Positions 1 to 8,127 of a stretch of 40,632 nucleotides of DNA are shown here, piece by piece. The notes beneath the pieces were generated by a model. It ran no database searches and was not told the origin of the DNA. It saw nothing but the letters and a program-made list of their open reading frames with translations. Location: assembly GCA_018822845.1 (NCBI GenBank), contig JAHJJD010000033.1:1-40632 (forward strand), read 5' to 3'. How positions within the stretch are numbered: position 1 is the stretch's first letter; each line of letters opens with the position of its first letter. The position numbers were made by a program, and so were the translations under genes. This stretch comes from Gammaproteobacteria bacterium (GTDB lineage Bacteria > Pseudomonadota > Gammaproteobacteria > Thiotrichales > Thiotrichaceae).

Positions 1-128
1 AGCCCAAACGGATGATTGCAAGCTCAGTTGCAGTTAATGTGAGCCGAACCCCGTTTTCATTCGCAACTAATGTGAGCCGAAAAACGCGCTGATTGCAAGC
101 CCAACCGTTTTCGATTGCAAGCCGTTAC
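1..128. mobile_element. Probable insertion-sequence end with nested repeats (partial)
   Basis: Two short motifs recur in the same orientation. GATTGCAAGC occurs at 14-23, 91-100 and 113-122. TAATGTGAGCCGAA occurs at 35-48 and 68-81. Read on the minus strand, the block begins with TGTAACGG at 128, and the copies read GGCTTGCAATC and GGCTCACATTA. Arrays of repeated sites behind a terminal TG are typical of transposase-binding ends of IS21-like elements, so the body of the element would lie before position 1. The edge is only 2 bp from the stop codon of the neighbouring methyltransferase gene. No transposase gene is visible, so the family is a guess. A regulatory repeat array is the alternative. 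Confidence 0.4.
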
Positions 129-130
129 AC

Positions 131-1687
131 CTAGGCCAGCAAACCGTGGCGGGCAAACACCTGTAGCAGATGCTGTACATTGGCGGTGATTTCCTTGTCC
201 ATGCCCTTGCCGCTGGTTTGGGCCTGTTTACCGCCCGGAATCGCCAGTTCGCCAGCCGCAGCTTCTTCCAGCAACACTTGCGCAAGTTCCGGGGCAGTGC
301 GGGTTCCATCCAGCAGTTCCAGCAAGCGGCTGGCGAAGGCGTCAATGCTGAGCGCCAGATGGTGAATGGTGGCAACGCTGCTCCAGCCCTGTTCCGCCTG
401 CAAACGCGCCAGTGGCAATGCCTGCGGGCGTTCCGGCAGGTCTGGCCGGATCAGGCAGGCTTGCAAATGCCCCAATACGGCGCGGTAGCTGTAGAGGCTG
501 AACAGTTCACTGAGTAACTCGCCACTTTCATCGGCGAAACGCGCCCCACCGGCATCACGCACCTGTGTTGCCGCCACCGACAGCAGTTCGGCGAAATCCG
601 GCGTATAGGGGTGTACCTCCTGCAAATACAGCAAAGCCGCTTTGGTCAGCGGGTGGGCAATGCTCAGTTCCGTGTTGTCGGGCAGCAGGAATGCGGCAGT
701 TTTATTGTTGTTCAGCCCCACTTTACCCTTGGTGCGCAGATTGGCGCTGAAGAAAAATGTCTGGAACACGTCGATGTCGATTTCCCGCTCCAGTGGCAGG
801 TCGGCACGGCACAGCAGGCTGCGGCGAAAAGCGCGCATCCGCACAAAGTCCATCCATTGTTCATGCTGCAAGGGGTCTTCAATACCAGCCAGTGCCGCCT
901 GTGCCGGAGCTGGCAAAGTGGAATCAAACAGTGTGTTCAGGTCGGTTTCACACACGTATTGCAGGCCATGCCGGTTTGCATCGGCGAGGAATTCCGCAAA
1001 CAGGAACGGGTTGTTCTCGCCCGCCAGATATTCGTGCAGCAAATAGCTGGGGTGAGACTTGAGCAGGTAGCCGATTTCCTTTTGCACATAGCGCCCGCTG
1101 TCGCTATCCGTTTCCTGCATGGCGTTTTGCAGGCGTTGCAGGGCCGCAATCGCAGCGGCGTGTTTGGCGTGCGCGCCCTGCACGTCACGGGTAGCCAGTA
1201 ACAGCAGGTCACGCAAACTGCCGCGCATGCGCCAGCCGGGCAGCACGTTGTAGCTGATGTAGGCAATGCCGTTGGGGGTAAGGGATTCCCGCGCCAGTTG
1301 CAGGATCTTTTCCCGCACGACAGCCGGAACCCAGGAGTACACCCCGTGGGCGATGATGTAATCAAACTGGCCAATGCGCGCAGGGTCGAGTTCGAGGATG
1401 TCACCGACTTCCAGACGGATGTTTTCCAGACCGGCCTCACGCACAATGGCCTGACCAATGACTACCTGCGGTGCGGACAATTCCACCCCGAGAAATTCAC
1501 TGCCGGGCAGGTTTTGCGCCATGGGAATGAGGTTGCCACCGGTAGCGGAACCCAGCTCCAGCACCCGGCACTGTTGCGCTGGCGCAGTGTTGATGCCAAA
1601 CAGACGGCCAAGACAGGCCAGATTACCGGGGTGGGTTTCCGGGAACGGATTGGTTTCATAAGTGAATTCGTCGTAAAAGTCGACCAT
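131..1687 (-). CDS. Class I SAM-dependent methyltransferase with regulatory domain
   Basis: This 518-residue protein has an N-terminal Rossmann methyltransferase domain. Its glycine-rich SAM-binding motif I (VLELGSATGG) lies near residue 42, and an acidic motif with LEVGDILELDP follows at about residue 95. The long remainder fits the 'methyltransferase regulatory domain' architecture (PF10119-like), with a C-terminal all-alpha region. It is probably cytoplasmic, as no signal peptide or membrane segment is seen. The substrate is unknown. I chose the ATG at 1687 over an in-frame TTG at 1693; neither has a strong ribosome-binding site. The 3' end abuts the probable insertion-sequence end by 2 bp, but the C-terminus (FARHGLLA) looks natural rather than truncated. 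The family call is fairly sure; the role is not. Confidence 0.85.
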   Translation of the reverse strand: MVDFYDEFTYETNPFPETHPGNLACLGRLFGINTAPAQQCRVLELGSATGGNLIPMAQNLPGSEFLGVELSAPQVVIGQAIVREAGLENIRLEVGDILELDPARIGQFDYIIAHGVYSWVPAVVREKILQLARESLTPNGIAYISYNVLPGWRMRGSLRDLLLLATRDVQGAHAKHAAAIAALQRLQNAMQETDSDSGRYVQKEIGYLLKSHPSYLLHEYLAGENNPFLFAEFLADANRHGLQYVCETDLNTLFDSTLPAPAQAALAGIEDPLQHEQWMDFVRMRAFRRSLLCRADLPLEREIDIDVFQTFFFSANLRTKGKVGLNNNKTAAFLLPDNTELSIAHPLTKAALLYLQEVHPYTPDFAELLSVAATQVRDAGGARFADESGELLSELFSLYSYRAVLGHLQACLIRPDLPERPQALPLARLQAEQGWSSVATIHHLALSIDAFASRLLELLDGTRTAPELAQVLLEEAAAGELAIPGGKQAQTSGKGMDKEITANVQHLLQVFARHGLLA

Positions 1688-1754
1688 GATCAAGATACCC
1701 GCAGTGGCTAGCCTGTCATTTTCGTTGATTTTAGCCAGCCGGTATAGCGGTAAA

Positions 1755-2237
1755 TCAGTCCAGCGGCAGCGCCACTACCATCCTGAATTCCGCCCGCGTG
1801 TCATCAGCGCGGGTCAGCCAGAAATTCTGTACCGCCAGACTGAAGCCGCCACTCGCCATGAATTGCATCTCATAGCCGTCGCCCAGCTTGCTGGTGTCAA
1901 ACTCCAGCGGGGAATCGGAGGCACTCCATACAAATGTTCCGGTTCCTGAATCACGAATCCAGGCAGAGCCATTCTGCCCGTTCAGTTTGTATTTCATCAC
2001 CAGTTGCGCCAGTTCTTCAGTCAGTTTCACATCGTCAACCGCAACGAATACGCCAGCATCCATGTACTCAAGCCGCCCCAGTAGCCCATCCAGCAATTGT
2101 GCCTGCTCGGTCTGATCCACTGCTGCTTCAGCCTTGGGGGCCGCAAACAGCAGGAAAAGCGCTATCAGGGCGTAAATGAGTAAGGATAACCACACCAGTT
2201 GCCGGACTGATGAATGTCGCGTGTCCGGAGTTTCCAT
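1755..2237 (-). CDS. Membrane-anchored periplasmic protein of unknown function
   Basis: I do not recognise this 160-residue protein. It has a short basic N-terminus (RHSSVRQ), one hydrophobic segment at about residues 13-33 (LVWLSLLIYALIALFLLFAA) and then a soluble domain. It is therefore probably anchored in the inner membrane with about 125 residues in the periplasm, or secreted if cleaved after AEA. The soluble part is rich in beta-like stretches and resembles a stand-alone sensory domain without a signalling output; that is only an impression. The ATG at 2237 is preferred to the GTG at 2243 because AAGGTAGGTG precedes it. A perfect TATAAT lies 36 bp upstream, so it probably has its own promoter. 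Confidence 0.65.
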   Translation of the reverse strand: METPDTRHSSVRQLVWLSLLIYALIALFLLFAAPKAEAAVDQTEQAQLLDGLLGRLEYMDAGVFVAVDDVKLTEELAQLVMKYKLNGQNGSAWIRDSGTGTFVWSASDSPLEFDTSKLGDGYEMQFMASGGFSLAVQNFWLTRADDTRAEFRMVVALPLD

Positions 2238-2273
2238 ACTCACCTACCTTGATTTGAATTACTAATAGGCTCA

Positions 2274-2279
2274 ATTATA
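2274..2279 (-). promoter_or_regulatory. -10 box (TATAAT) for the gene starting at 2237
   Basis: The minus strand reads TATAAT, a perfect sigma-70 -10 hexamer. The best -35 at 17-bp spacing is TGTTCA (2297-2302), which matches only three of six positions. The predicted start is near 2267, giving a leader of about 30 nt containing the ribosome-binding site. Confidence 0.5.
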
Positions 2280-2308
2280 GAACGCAATCACAAGTCTGAA
2301 CACAAGCT

Positions 2309-2335
2309 GAATGAAAATTTGCTCAATTTTCATTC
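2309..2335. repeat. Perfect 11-bp inverted repeat over the aminopeptidase stop codon
   Basis: GAATGAAAATT at 2309-2319 and its exact reverse complement at 2325-2335 flank a five-base loop. The right arm covers the stop codon and last codon of the aminopeptidase gene. There is no T-tract on the minus strand, so it is not a standard terminator for that gene. It may stabilise the 3' end of the message or bind a protein. Confidence 0.5.
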
Positions 2336-3703
2336 TTTAAATTGATATATGGACTCAAAATACCGATAAACGGCAAATAAGCCCATCGCCTCGCCGCCGA
2401 TTGGCCGCCCTGGCCGTGAACGGTTATTCCATGCCATTACGTCGAAATGTGCCCAGGGGATGCTTTCCGGTACAAATTCATTCAGGAACAGGGCGGCGGT
2501 AATGGCACCACCGTAGCTTCCTCCGCTGTTGGTGAAATCGGCGAACTGGCTTTTCAGTTGTTCGAAATAGGGTTTGTGCAGCGGCAGGTTCCAGATCAGC
2601 TCATGACTGGTTTCCGCGACCGACTGGAGATTTGCCGTCACCCCCCTGTTGTTGGAGAAGAAAACCGGTATTTCAGTCCCCAGTGCAACCCGCGCTGCTC
2701 CTGTCAGGGTGGCGAAATCGACGATCAGATCCGGCTGCTGCTCGGCTGCGGCGGCCAATGCGTCGCACAGGATCAAACGGCCTTCCGCATCGGTGTTGTC
2801 CACTTCGACTTGCTTGCCCGCGCGGGTAGCAAGGATGTCACCGGGGCGGAATGCATCCCCCGCAATGGCGTTGTCGACTGCTGGAATCAGCACCCGCAGG
2901 CGCACCGGCAGTTGCAGTTGCATGATCAGTTTCGCCAGCCCCAATACGTGCGCCGCCCCGCCCATGTCCTTTTTCATCAGGCGCATGTATTGGGAAGGCT
3001 TGATGTCCAGGCCGCCAGTATCGAAACACACGCCCTTGCCCACCAGCGTCAGCAACGGATGGGCGCTTTCCCCCCAGTTGATTTCCAGCATACGTGGTGC
3101 ATGGGCGCTAGCGCGACCGACAGCATGGACGGCGGGGTAATGGTGTTGCAGCAATTCATCCCCAACCAGTTGGCTGAAAGCGGCGGAATGCTCGTTGGCC
3201 AGCCGTTCCGCCGCTGCTGCCAGATGTTGCGGCATCATGTGGTTGGCGGGCTGGTTGACCAGATCGCGCACCAGTGCCACTGCCTGAATGAAAGCCTCGG
3301 CGCGGGCAGTATTGACACCTGCGTACAATGATGGCGGGGTTTTGTTTTCAGCCTGACGGAAAGCATTGAATTTGTAGCAACCCAGCCCCCAGCCGATGGC
3401 CGCTTCGCTGCGTTCTTCCGCGTTCCAGCCGCATTCCAGATGGTAGCCTCCGGCGGGCAGCGTATCCGCCAAACCGGCCAGCGCCCAACGGGTTCCCTCG
3501 CTGGCGTCATACACCACCAGTACCTTGCTGAGGCCACCGTGCGCATCCGGCAACAGGCAGCTTTGCCCTGCCTTGCCCTTGAACTGGTTGAGACGCAGCC
3601 AGTTGCGCTCGGCTTCGGTAAGGCTGGCGCGGAAGTTTTCCCAGCCCTGGTTTGTGAGCGGATAAATGGCCGTAGAGGTAATGGCTTTTGCGTGTGTAAA
3701 CAT
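2330..3703 (-). CDS. Leucyl aminopeptidase family M17
   Basis: A zinc/manganese aminopeptidase that releases N-terminal amino acids from peptides in the cytoplasm. Counting from the ATG at 3703 (457 residues), the expected metal and catalytic residues are all visible. K223 and D228 lie in GKGVCFDTGG, D246 in KKDMGG, and D305, E307 and R309 in the family signature NTDAEGRL. The N-terminal third is the divergent regulatory domain, and the length is close to the shorter PepB-like or bacterial M17 members rather than to the 503-residue E. coli PepA. A GTG start at 3709 is possible, but AGG in AGGGTGAAA is better placed for the ATG. The gene diverges from the RDD operon across about 98 bp. The family call is secure; PepA versus PepB identity is not. 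Confidence 0.92.
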   Translation of the reverse strand: MFTHAKAITSTAIYPLTNQGWENFRASLTEAERNWLRLNQFKGKAGQSCLLPDAHGGLSKVLVVYDASEGTRWALAGLADTLPAGGYHLECGWNAEERSEAAIGWGLGCYKFNAFRQAENKTPPSLYAGVNTARAEAFIQAVALVRDLVNQPANHMMPQHLAAAAERLANEHSAAFSQLVGDELLQHHYPAVHAVGRASAHAPRMLEINWGESAHPLLTLVGKGVCFDTGGLDIKPSQYMRLMKKDMGGAAHVLGLAKLIMQLQLPVRLRVLIPAVDNAIAGDAFRPGDILATRAGKQVEVDNTDAEGRLILCDALAAAAEQQPDLIVDFATLTGAARVALGTEIPVFFSNNRGVTANLQSVAETSHELIWNLPLHKPYFEQLKSQFADFTNSGGSYGGAITAALFLNEFVPESIPWAHFDVMAWNNRSRPGRPIGGEAMGLFAVYRYFESIYQFKE

Positions 3704-3801
3704 TTTCACCCTATCGCTTCCCGGTTGACATCCGGTTGGTTGAATTGCATCCTGTGCAGAAAAATGACCAAAGTATATGCCTATAAGGATAACCTGCCCG
3801 G

Positions 3802-4488
3802 ATGCGACTGGATACTACCTATACCGTCAACACCCCTGAAGGCATCGCCTTGCAGCTTTCACCCGCAGGGCCTTTGCCCCGCCTGCTGGCATGGCTGATG
3901 GATTTGTTGCTGCGCTCCGTCATCAGTGTCACCCTGATCGTTATCCTGTCATATATGGGCAAAATGGGGCTGGGCATTGCTGCCATCCTGATTTTCCTGC
4001 TGGAGTGGTTTTACCCGGTTTATTTCGAGCTGCGCCAGCATGGCCAGACGCCAGGCAAGAAAATGCTCGATCTGTATGTGGCGCAAGCCGACGCCAGCCC
4101 GGTGACACCTTCCGCCTCCATCGTGCGTAACCTGCTGCGGGTCGTCGATTTCCTGCCCTTGCTGTATGGCTTTGGCCTTGCCAGCATGATGCTGAACAAG
4201 CGCTTCCAGCGACTGGGCGACCTGGCTGCCAATACCGTTGTTTTGCATAAAAACAATCATAAAAACCGCCATACTGCTGTTGAAACGGAGCCGCTACGCC
4301 CACCCATGTCGCTGACCCTGCCGGAACAGCAGGCCATCATGCTGTTCTCCCAGCGCAGCAACACCCTCACCAGCTCACGTCAGGATGAGCTGGCGCGCCT
4401 GACCGGCCCACTTGCCGGGGAGCAGGAAAACCCTGCCCGCTACCTGCACGCTATCGCCAACTGGTTAACCGGAGGGCGTGCAGCATGA
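3802..4488 (+). CDS. RDD family membrane protein
   Basis: A 228-residue integral membrane protein with the RDD family layout. The first segment is at about residues 29-50, a second follows directly at about 56-75 ending in EWFYPVYFELRQHGQTPGKKML, the signature stretch of the family, and a further segment lies near residues 117-132. The soluble C-terminal extension of about 75 residues is unusual in length. RDD proteins are associated with small-molecule or ion transport or with membrane organisation, but their biochemical role is mostly unproven. It is the first gene of a six-gene run, and its stop overlaps the next start by 4 bp (ATGA). An AAGGAT sits about 13 bp before the ATG, slightly far for a ribosome-binding site. 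Confidence 0.88.
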   Translation: MRLDTTYTVNTPEGIALQLSPAGPLPRLLAWLMDLLLRSVISVTLIVILSYMGKMGLGIAAILIFLLEWFYPVYFELRQHGQTPGKKMLDLYVAQADASPVTPSASIVRNLLRVVDFLPLLYGFGLASMMLNKRFQRLGDLAANTVVLHKNNHKNRHTAVETEPLRPPMSLTLPEQQAIMLFSQRSNTLTSSRQDELARLTGPLAGEQENPARYLHAIANWLTGGRAA

Positions 4489-5513
4489 AACAGGAACAGT
4501 TCATCGAACGCTACCAGTCATTGTGGAATGATTTCGAGGCATGGCTGGACTATCAGCAGACCAGTAAAGCCGAACGCCAACGTATGGCGCTGCAAGAGCC
4601 GCAAATTGATTTCCCCGCCACCTACCGCCAGCTTTGTCACCATCTGGCGCTGGCGCAGTCGCGCATGTACAGCCCGCTGCTGATCGAACAGCTCAACCAG
4701 TTGGTGATTCGCGGGCATAACCGCCTGTATGGCTCGCAGCTGCATTTCCTGCACCATATCGTGGCATTCTACCTGCGTGACCTGCCCCGGCTGGTACGGC
4801 GGGAAATCAAGCCATTGATGCTGGCCTGCCTGCTGTTTTTCGGCAGTTTCTTCGCCATTATGATCGCCATCCAGTACCAGCCGGAACTGGTGTATTCGGT
4901 CATCGACGGGGAACAGGTTGCAGGCATGGAAGCCATGTATGACCCGGCGGAACGTGAATCCCGCCTCGGGCGCGAACGTGAGGCCGACAGTGATGTGCTG
5001 ATGTTCGGTTATTACATCCGCAACAACACCGGCATTGGCTTTCAGGTATTTGCAGGCGGTTTGCTGTACGGGTTGGGCGCACTGTTTTTCCTGCTGTATA
5101 ACGGGCTGGTGATTGGCGCAGTGGCCGGGCACCTGACCCAGATTGGTTACATCGAAACCTTCTGGGGGTTTGTGGCCGGGCACAGCGCGTTTGAGCTGAC
5201 CGCCATCGTGTTGTCCGGGGCTGCCGGTTTCAAGCTGGCGCAGGCGCTGATCATGCCGGGCAGGAAATCGCGCCTGCTGGCCCTGTTCGACAACAGTCAG
5301 GATGCCATCAAGATCGTGTACGGTTCCGCCACCCTGTTCATCATGGCCGCATTTGTGGAAGCCTTCTGGTCATCACAGGTATGGATTCCGCTGATGATCA
5401 AGTACGCAGTCGGCATTACCCTGTGGGTACTGCTCATCGCCTACTTCACCCTTGCCGGGCGCAACCCGGTGGCTGAGCGGCGATCCCTGAGCGGAGTCGA
5501 AGGGAAGTCATGA
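4485..5513 (+). CDS. SpoIIM-like (stage II sporulation M family) membrane protein
   Basis: A 342-residue polytopic membrane protein of the SpoIIM/DUF95 family. The first about 105 residues are soluble. Hydrophobic segments follow near residues 107-127, 183-220, 235-260, 278-295 and 305-328. The segment around LLYGLGALFFLLYNGLVIGAV is characteristic of the family. In sporulating Firmicutes SpoIIM works in a peptidoglycan-remodelling complex at the engulfing membrane. In Gram-negative bacteria the family occurs next to RDD, DUF4129 and MoxR/DUF58 genes, as here, with unknown function. GGAGGG gives a strong ribosome-binding site. Its C-terminal codons run through a copy of a 20-bp repeat (5485-5504), so the last residues (RRSLSGVEGKS) are probably repeat-derived. 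Confidence 0.87.
   Translation: MKQEQFIERYQSLWNDFEAWLDYQQTSKAERQRMALQEPQIDFPATYRQLCHHLALAQSRMYSPLLIEQLNQLVIRGHNRLYGSQLHFLHHIVAFYLRDLPRLVRREIKPLMLACLLFFGSFFAIMIAIQYQPELVYSVIDGEQVAGMEAMYDPAERESRLGREREADSDVLMFGYYIRNNTGIGFQVFAGGLLYGLGALFFLLYNGLVIGAVAGHLTQIGYIETFWGFVAGHSAFELTAIVLSGAAGFKLAQALIMPGRKSRLLALFDNSQDAIKIVYGSATLFIMAAFVEAFWSSQVWIPLMIKYAVGITLWVLLIAYFTLAGRNPVAERRSLSGVEGKS
5485..5504 (-). repeat. 20-bp palindrome-armed repeat, copy 1
   Basis: CCCTGAGCGGAGTCGAAGGG has CCCT/AGGG arms around a 12-base core. The same element occurs in inverted orientation at 7014-7033, and with changed arms at 31073-31092. It lies in frame within the last codons of the SpoIIM-like gene. Confidence 0.75.
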
Positions 5514-7078
5514 ATCTTGATTCCATCACCGCCAACATCCGCCTGCGCTCCCCATGGGAAGCAACCGACCTCGGTTTCGCCATGGTGCAACACAACGCCC
5601 GCTGGATTTTCCCGGCATGGACATTGCTGCTGTTCAGTACCGCCCTGATTGTCTGGCTGATCCTGCCCGCCGATTATCAGGAATACACCCCATGGGTCGT
5701 GTGGTGGCTGAAACCGTGGTATGACCGGGTGTTGCTGCACATCCTCAGCCACCAGATGTTTGACCAGCGGCTGTCCACGGCTGACATTTTCAGCGCCATG
5801 CCGCGCTTGTTCCTGCGCACCGGGTTGCCGGGTGCTTTGCTGTGGCGGCGTCCGTCCTTTTCGCGTGGTTTCAACCTGCCTATCTGGCAACTGGAACAAT
5901 TGCGCGGCAAGGCGCGTAGTGAGCGGCAGAACCTGTTGCACTTGCAGGCGCATTCCCACGCCGTGTGGCTGACGATTGGCTGCATCCTGCTGGAACTGGT
6001 GGTGATTTTCAGCCTGTATGCGCTGATTGTCCTGCTCGACCCTACTGACGGCTCATGGGATTACCTTTCCAGCGCCTTCACCAACACCTTTGATGAGGAA
6101 ACCAGATATTGGGGGTCAATCATTTACATCGCCCTGTCTACCACTGCGACCTGGTTGATAGAGCCGCTGTACATTGCCGCCAGTTTCAGCCTGTACCTGA
6201 ACCGCCGTACCCAACTGGAAGCCTGGGACATCGAACTGGCTTTCCGCAATATGGGCGAACGCCTGCGGGCGCTGGCGCAAGCACCCCTTGCCATCCTGCT
6301 GGCAGTATTCCTGTTGGCGGGCAGCCATGCATTGTTCCCTTCCCCGGTTTCCGCCGCTGAAAGCAAGGGTGAGTATCTGGCGGAAGAGCGCCTGCCCCCG
6401 GAAGATTCCGCCGACCAGATCGAAGCTGTCATGCAACTGGACGAGCTTTCCAACATGCGCACCGTGAAGCGCTGGGAACGGATCAAGCCTGAAGAGGAGG
6501 AAGACGAACGGAAATCCTTCACCATTCCTGAAGCCTTGCAACTGCTGTTTGCCAATATCACCAAAATCCTGCTGTGGGTTTCGCTCATCATACTGGCGGT
6601 AATGCTGTTCGTTTACCGGGAACGGCTGCTGGCGATGCTGAAACCCTTGCAGCGCAAACCGCAACCGCAGGCAGTTCCCGACACCCTGTTCGGTATGGAC
6701 ATCCGCCCTGAATCCCTGCCTGACGACATTGCCACCGCCAGCCGCCGCTTGTGGGAGGCAGGGCAGCATCGCGAAGCCCTGAGCCTGCTGTACCGTGGCG
6801 CACTGATGCACCTGACACGGCACGATCGGGTTCCGGTGCAGGATAGCCATACGGAAGGCGACATCCTGCATCTGGCTCGGGAATACCTTGGTAGCGGCCA
6901 GCGTATTGCATGGCTGACGGCTGTTACCCTTGCCTGGCAGGAAGTGGCCTATGCCCACCGCACTCCGCCCGGTGAACGGGTTGAGCCGCTGTTTGAGGGG
7001 TGGATAGGCTTCGCCCTTCGACTCCGCTCAGGGACTGACGTTCAACCAACGACAAGCGCAGGGGATATGCAGGCATGA
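5510..7078 (+). CDS. DUF4129 domain membrane protein
   Basis: A 522-residue protein with membrane segments near residues 30-50, 150-172, 195-215, 257-277 and 343-363. The cytoplasmic C-terminal DUF4129 domain occupies about residues 410-510 and includes ATASRRLWEAGQHREALSLLYRGALMHL and a helical tail. A charged acidic stretch (EEEEDERKS) precedes the last membrane segment. DUF4129 proteins are a constant companion of MoxR/DUF58/SpoIIM clusters; no reaction is established. It overlaps both neighbours by 4 bp (ATGA), indicating translational coupling. The final about 25 residues run through repeat copy 2 (7014-7033) and probably replace the original C-terminus, since this region is not family-like. 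Confidence 0.87.
   Translation: MNLDSITANIRLRSPWEATDLGFAMVQHNARWIFPAWTLLLFSTALIVWLILPADYQEYTPWVVWWLKPWYDRVLLHILSHQMFDQRLSTADIFSAMPRLFLRTGLPGALLWRRPSFSRGFNLPIWQLEQLRGKARSERQNLLHLQAHSHAVWLTIGCILLELVVIFSLYALIVLLDPTDGSWDYLSSAFTNTFDEETRYWGSIIYIALSTTATWLIEPLYIAASFSLYLNRRTQLEAWDIELAFRNMGERLRALAQAPLAILLAVFLLAGSHALFPSPVSAAESKGEYLAEERLPPEDSADQIEAVMQLDELSNMRTVKRWERIKPEEEEDERKSFTIPEALQLLFANITKILLWVSLIILAVMLFVYRERLLAMLKPLQRKPQPQAVPDTLFGMDIRPESLPDDIATASRRLWEAGQHREALSLLYRGALMHLTRHDRVPVQDSHTEGDILHLAREYLGSGQRIAWLTAVTLAWQEVAYAHRTPPGERVEPLFEGWIGFALRLRSGTDVQPTTSAGDMQA
7014..7033 (+). repeat. 20-bp palindrome-armed repeat, copy 2
   Basis: CCCTTCGACTCCGCTCAGGG is the exact reverse complement of the copy at 5485-5504. 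It lies in the 3' end of the DUF4129 gene, so the two copies form a long inverted pair about 1.5 kb apart that brackets most of that gene. Confidence 0.75.
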
Positions 7079-8127
7079 CGCGGCAACAAATACTGATCGG
7101 TCTGTTTGCCTTGCTGGTTGCGATTGCTGGGGTGTACTGGTTTGTTAACACCTTCCAGTTGAAGGAAGTGGATGAACACGTCGGCTTTCGCGGCGAGGCC
7201 AAAACCAACCAGTTGTTTGCCGCGCGTCTGTTCCTCAAGCGCATGGGCGTGCCCGCTGAACGCAAGGATACGCTGGTAACCCTGCCCGATACAGACACCG
7301 TACTGCTCATCAATACCCAGCGTTACACCTTGTCCCGGCAGAAGATTGACGAAATCCTCGCTTGGGTAAAACGGGGTGGCCATCTCATTACCCGCGCCCG
7401 CAGCAACGGCAGTGCAACGATTTTCGATGACGGGGATGACTCTGAGGAAACTGAAGAAACGGAGGACGACAGCGCAACGGAACGTGATTTCCTGCAACAG
7501 GCGCTGGGCATTACCGTTGGCAAGCACATTATCCCCGATGACGATGATCTGCCGCTGGATGCCGAACTTACAGGAATGCCGGATGAACTTGGTGTAGACC
7601 CCGACTTTTTCAACGCGCTGGAAAGTTCAAATGAAAACGCCAGGGTACTGCAATACAAGGACGCCACCTGGTTGCTGGAACAACCCTGGGGCGACGGCAT
7701 GGTAACGCTGGCCGCCAATCTGGATTTCATCGAAAACCATGCGTTACAGGATTACGACCACGCCGAATTTTTCTGGTACATGCTACACAGCCAGCATGAT
7801 GAACCGCGTTCTGTCTGGCTGCTGCACATGGACGACATGCCGCCGCTGTGGAAGCTGATCTGGGAACACGCCTGGGCACTGGTGCTGACACTGGCGATGC
7901 TGGTTCCGCTGACCATCCTCGCCCTCAGCCCGCGTTTCGGCCCCTTGATCCCCAAACCGGAACCGGGACGCCGCCGCATTCTGGAACATATCCATGCCAG
8001 TGGCCGCTTCATGTGGAAACGCCACAGCAAACACGGTGACGCCCACTACCGGGATTTCGCCGCATCCGTCGAACACATCAACCCAAGCACAAGGAAACAA
8101 CATGACGACAAGCAGCCTGACGCTTGA
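7075..8127 (+). CDS. DUF4350 domain membrane protein
   Basis: A 350-residue protein with an N-terminal membrane anchor (about residues 4-24) and a second segment near residues 262-282. Between them is a periplasmic or extracytoplasmic domain of the DUF4350 type, recognisable by the RLFLKRMGVPAERKD stretch and TVLLINTQRYTLSR, which resemble a GATase-like fold found in IFT52/ABC-accessory proteins. An acidic insertion rich in D, E and T (about residues 118-140) interrupts the domain. The gene overlaps its upstream neighbour by 4 bp and the MoxR start by 26 bp. Function is unknown; the context suggests an accessory subunit of the membrane complex encoded by this operon. Confidence 0.85.
   Translation: MTRQQILIGLFALLVAIAGVYWFVNTFQLKEVDEHVGFRGEAKTNQLFAARLFLKRMGVPAERKDTLVTLPDTDTVLLINTQRYTLSRQKIDEILAWVKRGGHLITRARSNGSATIFDDGDDSEETEETEDDSATERDFLQQALGITVGKHIIPDDDDLPLDAELTGMPDELGVDPDFFNALESSNENARVLQYKDATWLLEQPWGDGMVTLAANLDFIENHALQDYDHAEFFWYMLHSQHDEPRSVWLLHMDDMPPLWKLIWEHAWALVLTLAMLVPLTILALSPRFGPLIPKPEPGRRRILEHIHASGRFMWKRHSKHGDAHYRDFAASVEHINPSTRKQHDDKQPDA

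Noticed and set aside
2447-3331. Plus-strand 294-codon frame opposite the aminopeptidase
   Set aside because: It is antisense to a gene with all catalytic residues intact and has no recognisable domain.
6116-6958. Minus-strand 280-codon frame opposite the DUF4129 gene
   Set aside because: It is a shadow frame rich in Gln, Arg and Cys, with no start signal or family.
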